From Actinomycetota bacterium (GTDB lineage: Bacteria > Actinomycetota > Thermoleophilia > Gaiellales > Gaiellaceae): a DNA stretch of 8,030 bases. A model generated the notes under the pieces. The model was not told the origin of the DNA and ran no database searches. It saw nothing but the letters and a program-made list of their open reading frames with translations. The stretch's first letter is position 1; every line of letters begins with the position of its first letter. This document shows positions 1 through 3,888 of the stretch, one piece after another. The position numbers were made by a program, and so were the translations under genes. Where the stretch lies: positions 1-8,030 of the forward strand of contig JACCTK010000161.1 in NCBI GenBank assembly GCA_013812465.1, read 5' to 3'.

Positions 1-1
1 G

Positions 2-157
2 TCACCGATGCCGCCAGCAGCGGTCATGTCCTGGCGCCGCACCCCAGGGCGGCCAGTTCGCTCCCGACATGGACGATCTCGTGGCATCAACCATCTAGCG
101 CGCGGTCTCGACCGGGCGGAGGTGGACGCCTGGATCGACGAGCAGCTCGTGCCGTAG
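2..157 (+). other. Unidentified coding-like gene tail at window edge
   Basis: Two short stretches have the G/C-rich third positions of real genes but lie in different frames. One, around 50-99, reads GGQFAPDMDDLVASTI and then a stop. The other, around 101-157, reads RGLDRAEVDAWIDEQLVP and then TAG. They could be the end of one gene broken by a small indel, or of a gene entering from the left edge. The second peptide resembles a short amphipathic helix, but I recognise no family. Function is not assignable, and the stretch may not be a gene at all. Confidence 0.2.
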
Positions 158-259
158 GGAGCTAGAGCAAGAAGGATCTGTTTGACCGAACTGGCGGCGA
201 GACCCTCCCCAACCCTTCGACCGCGGGGCCGCGTGTCGAGAACACCTCTCCTCCGACAC

Positions 260-265
260 AGGAGA
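260..265 (+). promoter_or_regulatory. Shine-Dalgarno site of the clpP-like gene
   Basis: AGGAGA lies five bases before the ATG at 271. It fixes the start of the clpP-like frame and shows that its translation signal survives although the gene body is damaged. This contrasts with most other starts in the window, which have no such site. Confidence 0.65.
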
Positions 266-270
266 CTCAG

Positions 271-621
271 ATGACGCTCGTGATCCCGATGGTGACCTGG
301 CAGGACGCGCGTGAGGAGTGGGTGGTCGACATTTACTCGCGCCTCTTGCAGGACCGGATCATCTTCGTTGGCAGCGGGTCGCCCTGCCACACGCCAAGAT
401 CGCTCAACCAGGTCTCCAGCGGTTTCGAGGGGGAGGTGAGCGACATCGAGATCCAGGCGCGTGAGGTGCTCGCGCTCGGGCGGCGGCTCGAGGCGATCAT
501 CGCCGAGCACACTGCCCAGCCGCTCGCGAAGGTCGCGAGCGACCTCGAGCGCGACCGCTACATGAGCTCCGAGGAGGCCTTGGCCTACGGGGTCATCGAC
601 CGAGTGATCTCGCACCGCTGA
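271..621 (+). pseudogene. clpP: ClpP protease remnant, catalytic centre deleted
   Basis: ClpP is the serine peptidase that forms the tetradecameric barrel of cytoplasmic Clp proteases. Residues 20-33 (DIYSRLLQDRIIFV) match the ClpP N-terminal region. Residues 58-116 match its C-terminal part, from SDIEIQAREVL through the EEA.AYGVID segment to the end. The product is 116 residues against about 200 for the family. Roughly 80 residues carrying the catalytic Ser are missing, with the junction near 372-378. Just after it, ALPHAKI is readable only in the +1 frame (about 381-401), and the original frame returns at NQVSSGFEG (residues 46-54). The catalytic His position is Asn46, while the family Asp (ERD, Asp95) remains. 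A good Shine-Dalgarno site and an open frame mean a protein could be made, but it cannot be a working peptidase. It is probably a decayed extra clpP copy. Identity is clear; loss of function is inferred from the missing residues. Confidence 0.85.
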
Positions 622-713
622 AGCCGACGCGCGAAACCCGCGACCTCCGCCGTGACAGGCAAGAAGTCGAAGGACACGGGGCGGTGAGGCGCTTAAGCCA
701 GCCGTGGGTTTCC

Positions 714-719
714 TAGAAT
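714..719 (+). promoter_or_regulatory. -10 element TAGAAT of the mIHF-like gene
   Basis: TAGAAT matches the sigma-70 -10 consensus at five of six positions and ends six bases before the ATG at 726. Transcription would therefore begin at or next to the start codon, giving a leaderless mRNA. No Shine-Dalgarno sequence precedes the ATG, which agrees. The -35 region (about 690-696, CGCTTAA) is weak. Confidence 0.5.
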
Positions 720-725
720 CCACCG

Positions 726-1028
726 ATGGCGGGCGAGAGGAGCGAGCGAGTTCCGACGAAGAGGCTCGATCAGCGGCTGCGGGCCTTGCGGCAAGCGAAC
801 AAGATCCGCAGCCGCCGAGCGGCATTGAAGAAGGAACTCGCCTCCGGGCAAGTGCGGATCGAGGATGTTCTCGCCCGGCCGCCCGACTACGCGAAGACGG
901 CCCAGGTTCAGGATCTCCTGCTCGCATTGCCAAAGGAAGAGCGCACAGGAAGCCGCGCGCGAGGAGCTGGAAGCTGCGCTCGCCGCTTCTGTGCGCGAGC
1001 TCGTCCGGCTCGAGCTCACAAGCCGTAA
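726..1028 (+). pseudogene. mIHF (actinobacterial integration host factor) N-terminal half
   Basis: Residues 14-69 match the N-terminal part of actinobacterial integration host factor, a small nucleoid-associated protein that binds and bends DNA. The visible match includes the ALRQANKIRSRRAALKKEL helix, a QVRIEDVL turn, and a TAQVQDLLLALPK segment. In the family this is followed by a GRVKAN-type segment and a C-terminal helical domain that contacts DNA. Here the match stops at LPK (near 932) and the frame continues as Arg/Ala-rich sequence without similarity, ending at 1028. The gene is thus cut at about two thirds of its length. Its start is supported by the -10 element directly upstream. Family members are usually essential single-copy genes, so this is probably a broken second copy. 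What follows the break is a different coding-like piece in another frame (943-1050). Confidence 0.7.
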
Positions 1029-1050
1029 CCTCCGCTCATGGTTGACCTGA
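943..1050 (+). other. Helical coding-like fragment fused behind the mIHF break
   Basis: In the frame ending with TGA at 1048-1050 the sequence reads as a strongly helical, Glu/Ala/Leu-rich peptide (AREELEAALAASVRELVRLE and onward to SRNLRSWLT) with mostly G/C third positions. It is not part of the mIHF family as I know it. It overlaps the first codons of the following VOC gene. It looks like the last 30 or so residues of some other gene joined here by a deletion. I do not recognise the parent gene. Confidence 0.3.
1026..1031 (+). promoter_or_regulatory. -10-like TAACCT before the first VOC gene
   Basis: TAACCT fits the TANNNT form of bacterial -10 elements and ends six bases before the ATG at 1038. 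There is no Shine-Dalgarno sequence, so a leaderless start is plausible. The motif is short, and support comes mainly from the same spacing at three other starts in the window. Confidence 0.35.
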
Positions 1051-1379
1051 TCGAGTTCCCGGCGGATGACCTCGAACGGGCGCGGCGGTTCTGGCAGGGA
1101 CTGCTGGGCGCGCAGCTCGAGGGCAGGCGCGAGGGCGAGGGCAGCGGCGTCCAGACGCACTCGGGCGGGACGGAGCTCGGAGTCCACGAGCGCGGCCCCG
1201 GCCCGGGCGACCGCGTCTCGCTTCCGTACTTCCGCGTCGCCGACCTGGCCGCAGCGCTCGAGCGTGTCGTCGAGCTCGGCGGCGAGGTGATCCATCCGGG
1301 CGAGCGGTGGGCGATCTGCCGCGACTCGGAAGGGAGCCCATTCGGCCTCGGCTGCGGCGGCACCAGCGGCCACCGCTAG
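1038..1379 (+). CDS. VOC-superfamily (glyoxalase/bleomycin-resistance fold) protein 1
   Basis: This is a 113-residue protein of the vicinal-oxygen-chelate superfamily, whose members are metal-dependent dioxygenases, isomerases, lyases or drug-binding proteins. It has two beta-alpha-beta-beta-beta modules. The first (residues 3-51) opens with DLIEFPADDLERARRFWQ and closes with TELGVHERG. The second (about 62-105) opens with LPYFRVADLAAALERV and ends in the typical CRDSEGSPFGL strand. Candidate metal-binding residues are Glu6 and His50, but the usual final Glu of the second module is not obvious (GSPFGLG). It may therefore be a binding rather than catalytic member. Length is normal for single-domain VOC proteins, and the frame is intact. 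The substrate cannot be told from sequence. The start is the first Met of the domain and has a -10-like hexamer directly before it. The 218 bases to the next gene show nothing coding. Confidence 0.85.
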   Translation: MVDLIEFPADDLERARRFWQGLLGAQLEGRREGEGSGVQTHSGGTELGVHERGPGPGDRVSLPYFRVADLAAALERVVELGGEVIHPGERWAICRDSEGSPFGLGCGGTSGHR

Positions 1380-1561
1380 TTTTCGACGGTAGCCGCGCCG
1401 GGGTATCGAAGCCGCGCCGCAGATCCAAGCCCCAGGCCGAGACGACCCGCGAGACGACGGGAAGCGCCTCCTCCATCCGGGCGTTCGCCCTCTCGCCGGG
1501 CGTCGCCGGCCCTGCTTGTCGCAGAAGAGCCGAACGACGACGGGTGAAGCCCGCTCCCTCG

Positions 1562-1591
1562 TTGCCGTCTCCGTGTCAGAACGAGTACGTT
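1562..1591 (+). promoter_or_regulatory. Promoter of the second VOC gene (TTGCCG-N18-TACGTT)
   Basis: TTGCCG (1562-1567) and TACGTT (1586-1591) are separated by 18 bases. TACGTT ends six bases before the GTG at 1598, so transcription would start at the start codon itself. Both hexamers are partial matches to sigma-70 consensus. The case rests on spacing and on the lack of a ribosome-binding site. Confidence 0.4.
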
Positions 1592-1597
1592 CGCGTC

Positions 1598-2005
1598 GTG
1601 ACCGAAGATCTCCGGCTCGCCGGCGTGCTCGAGACCGTTCTGTACTACGCATCCGATCAGCAAGACGACATGGAGTGGTTCTATGAGAACGTGCTCGGCC
1701 TCGTGTCGCTCGGGCTGGGACGATGGAGCCTCGCATTCCGACTCGGGCAGGGCGTCGTGTTGCTGTTCGACCGAGAGCGATCGTCGACGCAAGACGAGCC
1801 GCCGCCGCACGGCGCCTCCGGATCGATCCACGCGGCATTCCTCGCAGCGCCCGGCGAGTACGACGCGTGGAAGGACCGCTTGGCCGATCGAGGCGTCACG
1901 CTAACCGACGAGATCGCGTGGGACAGCGGCGTCCGCTCCTGCTACTTCAACGATCCCGCCGGCAACCTGCTCGAGATCGCGGAGCGCGATCTCTGGACCG
2001 GGTAG
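1598..2005 (+). CDS. VOC-superfamily (glyoxalase/bleomycin-resistance fold) protein 2
   Basis: This is a 135-residue VOC protein with both beta-alpha-beta-beta-beta modules. Module one runs from LAGVLETVLYY (residues 7-17) through the DMEWFYENVLGL helix and turn to VVLLFDRE (53-60). Module two runs from SGSIHAAF (74-81) to YFNDPAGNLLEIAER (116-130), the family's hallmark C-terminal strand. His78 and Glu126 are in the usual metal-ligand positions, with Glu12 a candidate first-module ligand, so metal binding is likely. Substrate is unknown; relatives include glyoxalase I, fosfomycin-resistance proteins and extradiol dioxygenases. The reading frame is open further upstream (to 1307), but that extension overlaps the first VOC gene, is Arg-rich and shows no similarity. 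GTG at 1598 is therefore the chosen start, directly before the domain and six bases after a -10-like element. It may have arisen with VOC1 as a functional pair, but the two are not close in sequence. Confidence 0.85.
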   Translation: MTEDLRLAGVLETVLYYASDQQDDMEWFYENVLGLVSLGLGRWSLAFRLGQGVVLLFDRERSSTQDEPPPHGASGSIHAAFLAAPGEYDAWKDRLADRGVTLTDEIAWDSGVRSCYFNDPAGNLLEIAERDLWTG

Positions 2006-2315
2006 GAGGCGTCGGGTCCGGCCGGAAACAGCCGCTCGGCCGCTGCCCGGAGTCTCCGGCGGAGGCACGTGCCGGCTTCGAGGTCTCTGTCGTACTTCCA
2101 ACACCAGCGACACCGGGGTGGTGTCTGACTCGGAGTACGGGTGCTCAGAAACGCGGATTCCCTAGAAAGCGGTCAGTTTTGCAGGCCTTCTTCCGTCCCC
2201 TCCGTTAGAGCCAGGCTGCGTTCGGCACCGGCCTCGCGATGATCAGCGATGCGCTGGCGGCGCTCGGGGCAACGCGCTGCTGGGCGAAGAAGTCTCATCG
2301 TCCGGTGCTGCGTGG
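2006..2315 (+). other. Gene-free stretch between VOC2 and the hypothetical gene
   Basis: About 310 bases carry no convincing gene. A short frame (about 2214-2320; AAFGTGLAMISDALAALGA) has some coding character and could be a relic, but it has no recognisable parent. The only structure seen is a small hairpin at 2109-2125. Confidence 0.4.
2109..2125. repeat. Small perfect hairpin downstream of VOC2
   Basis: GACACC and GGTGTC form a perfect six-pair stem around a five-base GGGGT loop, about 100 bases after the VOC2 stop. No T-run follows on either strand, so an intrinsic terminator is not well supported. It could be a weak terminator, a protein-binding palindrome or chance. Confidence 0.25.
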
Positions 2316-2345
2316 TTGACCACGGGCCTGTTCTGGATGCAGAAT
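2316..2345 (+). promoter_or_regulatory. Promoter of the frameshifted hypothetical gene (TTGACC-N18-CAGAAT)
   Basis: TTGACC (2316-2321) matches the -35 consensus at five of six positions. CAGAAT (2340-2345) matches the -10 consensus at four of six, with an 18-base spacer. Transcription would begin near 2352, a few bases before the ribosome-binding site at 2358. Confidence 0.45.
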
Positions 2346-2357
2346 CGCCCGCGTGTC

Positions 2358-2363
2358 AGAGGG
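2358..2363 (+). promoter_or_regulatory. Shine-Dalgarno-like AGAGGG deciding the start at 2372
   Basis: AGAGGG lies eight bases before GTG 2372. With the promoter upstream it favours 2372 as the start of the hypothetical gene over the GTG at 2353, whose frame has poor codon character at this point. Confidence 0.35.
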
Positions 2364-2371
2364 CAGCGCCG

Positions 2372-2715
2372 GTGCGGGCGTTCCGAGGCACCCTCCGGAA
2401 GGGCGACCCGAACTGGTGGGGCGTGTCGAGCCTGGAGCGCGACGCCGCGACGCTCGGCGAGGCCTCGACGCCTTTCTGGGCTGGGCGGAGAAGTGGACGG
2501 CCCTTGATCCGCCTCTCAAGGCGCCGGGCGGCTGGCCGCCTAAGCTCTCGGGTCGTGCCGCGCTGTGGTGTCGCGAGGCTGGCGCCCCGAAGTCTGGCCG
2601 CATCGTGCTCAAGACGTTCCTCGGGACAGAAGACAAGCCCCGTGACCAGGACGGCGTTCTCGCCGCCCTGGAGGCTCTCTGCGCGGAGGCCGACCGGCTG
2701 TACGGCGCGGGATGA
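2372..2715 (+). pseudogene. Hypothetical small protein, one-base frameshift
   Basis: Two adjoining reading frames together make a coherent protein of about 115 residues with strong G/C third-position bias throughout. From GTG 2372 the first part reads MRAFRGTLRKGDPNWWGVSS and goes on to ATLGEA. Near 2463 the coding character jumps to the other frame and continues LDAFLGWAEKWTALDPP to the end at ADRLYGAG. Adding one C in the GCCTC at 2462-2466 would join them as GEA-LDAF. Notable features are two Trp pairs or clusters (NWWG; GWAEKW), a PGGWPPK turn, and a C-terminal amphipathic helix. There is no signal peptide or membrane segment, so it is probably cytoplasmic. I recognise no family. The break is either a real mutation or a base lost in sequencing at a short C run. 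Confidence 0.45.
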
Positions 2716-2734
2716 GGAGACGGGACTAAATCTC

Positions 2735-2959
2735 TTGACGAACGGCGCACACGCGGCGCCGGCCGAGCGCCACGAGCGAGGCACCGCGGCCTGGGGCGAG
2801 GGGGTTGAAGTCACGCATCAGGCCGTGCGTGCCCCAGGCTTCGAGTCGGAGGGCTGGAAGATCAAGTTCGGCCAGGCTCACTTCCACGCGATCGGGGTTG
2901 ATTACGCCTTCGGCGACGCGCCCAAGGCGTTGATCGTTCCAACTGCTACCGAGGGTTGA
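2735..2959 (+). CDS. Short orphan reading frame, unknown function
   Basis: From TTG 2735 an open frame of 74 residues shows high G/C at third positions and ordinary composition, including the segments WGEGVEVTHQAVRAPG and GWKIKFGQAHFHAIGVDYAF. An AGGAGA at 2715-2720 lies 14 bases before the TTG, rather far for a ribosome-binding site, and it overlaps the stop of the preceding gene. After the stop, a different frame (about 2950-3050; IPLDQNPATGNSPGIKYVLE and onward to RFHPELVG) also looks coding. The two may be one gene broken near 2930-2960. I cannot name a family. It may be an internal piece of a larger lost gene rather than a complete small gene. Confidence 0.3.
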   Translation: MTNGAHAAPAERHERGTAAWGEGVEVTHQAVRAPGFESEGWKIKFGQAHFHAIGVDYAFGDAPKALIVPTATEG

Positions 2960-3091
2960 TCCCCCTCGATCAGAACCCGGCGACCGGGAACTCGCCTGGC
3001 ATCAAGTACGTCCTGGAAGACGAGCCCCCGCGAGTCCGCTTCCATCCCGAACTTGTCGGCCGACGGGCCGGACCGCTCACCACTGAAGGAC

Positions 3092-3472
3092 TCAGCGGTT
3101 GTCGAGGCCCTCGCCGCTGATGGTCTCCCAAGCTCGGCGGAGCTTCTCGTGCAACTCGGTACGATCGACGTCCTCGACACCCGTCACCTCAATCGCTCCT
3201 GGATTCTCGCTCGGCTCCGGCAGCTGCTCAGCGTCGGCGGAGCTGAGGCCCAAGACCACGCCTCGCTCGTAGATCTCGGCCACTTGAAGTGCGTCGGCGA
3301 ACCGCAGCCCTCCCGGTAGCCCGCTAGTGTCGACCACGATCCCGTCGAATAGGTCCGCCTCCGGATCGGCGAGCACGTACTGGACCTCTCCGAGCTTGTC
3401 TCCATCCCGCGAAAAGACGTTCAAGCCCGGTTCGATCGCCAGGTAGGAGCTGGGCGCACCAAGGTCATCCAT
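3092..3472 (-). CDS. PRC-barrel domain protein
   Basis: This is a 126-residue soluble protein. Residues 15-90 resemble a PRC-barrel: GLNVFSRDGDKLGEVQYVL, then a conserved-looking D.FDGIVVDTSG strand pair, LRFADALQVAEIYERGVVLG and a closing SSADAEQLPEPS. The acidic tail (ending in RRAWETISGEGL) is probably helical. PRC-barrels occur in RimM, in photosynthetic reaction-centre H subunits and in many small actinobacterial proteins that bind RNA or proteins; the specific partner is unknown here. The frame is open to another ATG at 3529. I prefer ATG 3472 because similarity begins just after it and a TATCGT element lies seven bases upstream. It lies downstream of the ubiD remnant on the same strand. 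Confidence 0.65.
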   Translation of the reverse strand: MDDLGAPSSYLAIEPGLNVFSRDGDKLGEVQYVLADPEADLFDGIVVDTSGLPGGLRFADALQVAEIYERGVVLGLSSADAEQLPEPSENPGAIEVTGVEDVDRTELHEKLRRAWETISGEGLDNR

Positions 3473-3479
3473 CGCGGAG

Positions 3480-3485
3480 ACGATA
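3480..3485 (-). promoter_or_regulatory. -10-like TATCGT before the PRC-barrel gene
   Basis: On the - strand TATCGT (TANNNT form) ends seven bases before ATG 3472, and no Shine-Dalgarno sequence is present. This suggests a leaderless transcript and a promoter independent of the genes upstream. No convincing -35 hexamer is seen. Confidence 0.3.
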
Positions 3486-3551
3486 GCGGTGCGACCCCGC
3501 AGCGTTGCGCAGAATGCCGATACAGTCATGAGAGTTCTGGGCTATTTCGCC

Positions 3552-3883
3552 CTAGGGATCCTCCCGTTCGCTCTTCTCACGGAGTCCCTGCGGCGGCTGC
3601 AGGTCGAGGATGTCGCCGAGCTTGGCCGCGGCGTCGTCGAGCTTCTCGACGCCGAGCGCCGTGCACATGCGCTTCTCCGTGCCGAACTGGTTGATGAGGA
3701 GTGGGTGCTGCGAGCCTTCGGGTTCTCGAAGAGGAGCGCCGGCCCACCCGCCTTGACGACGCGGTCGACGATCTCGGTGATCTCGAGGTCCGGGTCGGCC
3801 TCCGCGGAGATGAGGCGCAACTCGCCCTCGCACTCGAGGAGCGCGATCTACTCGCGGAGGTCTCGGGGCTGTGCCTCGGCGGG
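3552..3883 (-). pseudogene. ubiD: UbiD-family decarboxylase N-terminal remnant
   Basis: UbiD enzymes are prenylated-FMN-dependent decarboxylases of ubiquinone/menaquinone and aromatic-acid pathways, usually near 450-600 residues. Only about the first 100 residues are seen. The order is PRDLRE, stop, [43 protein letters not shown]; then in a second frame [33 protein letters not shown] and QPPQGL. There are three lesions. A TAG at 3848-3850 stands where the family usually has Trp (DLREW). A one-base loss near 3711-3716 (AAGGCT for AAGGGCT) joins FENPK to GSQHP. Everything after QPPQGL (near 3580) is missing, and the frame ends at 3552. No start codon is visible after the in-frame TGA at 3884-3886. 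The catalytic domain and the prFMN and metal sites are absent, so it cannot function. The family call is confident from the [22 protein letters not shown] region. Confidence 0.85.
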
Positions 3884-3888
3884 TCAGT

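Noticed and set aside
1307..1597. N-terminal extension of the second VOC frame
   Set aside because: It overlaps VOC1, is Arg-rich and unlike any VOC N-terminus. The GTG at 1598 sits right before the domain with a -10-like element.
693..1838. Long open frame on the - strand (381 codons)
   Set aside because: It is Arg-rich, with no domain, and lies antisense to mIHF and both VOC genes, whose + strand frames are recognisable. It is a high-GC shadow.
2902..3180. Open frame of 92 codons on the - strand
   Set aside because: It overlaps the end of the PRC-barrel gene in another frame, is Ser/Arg-rich, and the + strand has better coding character over half of it.
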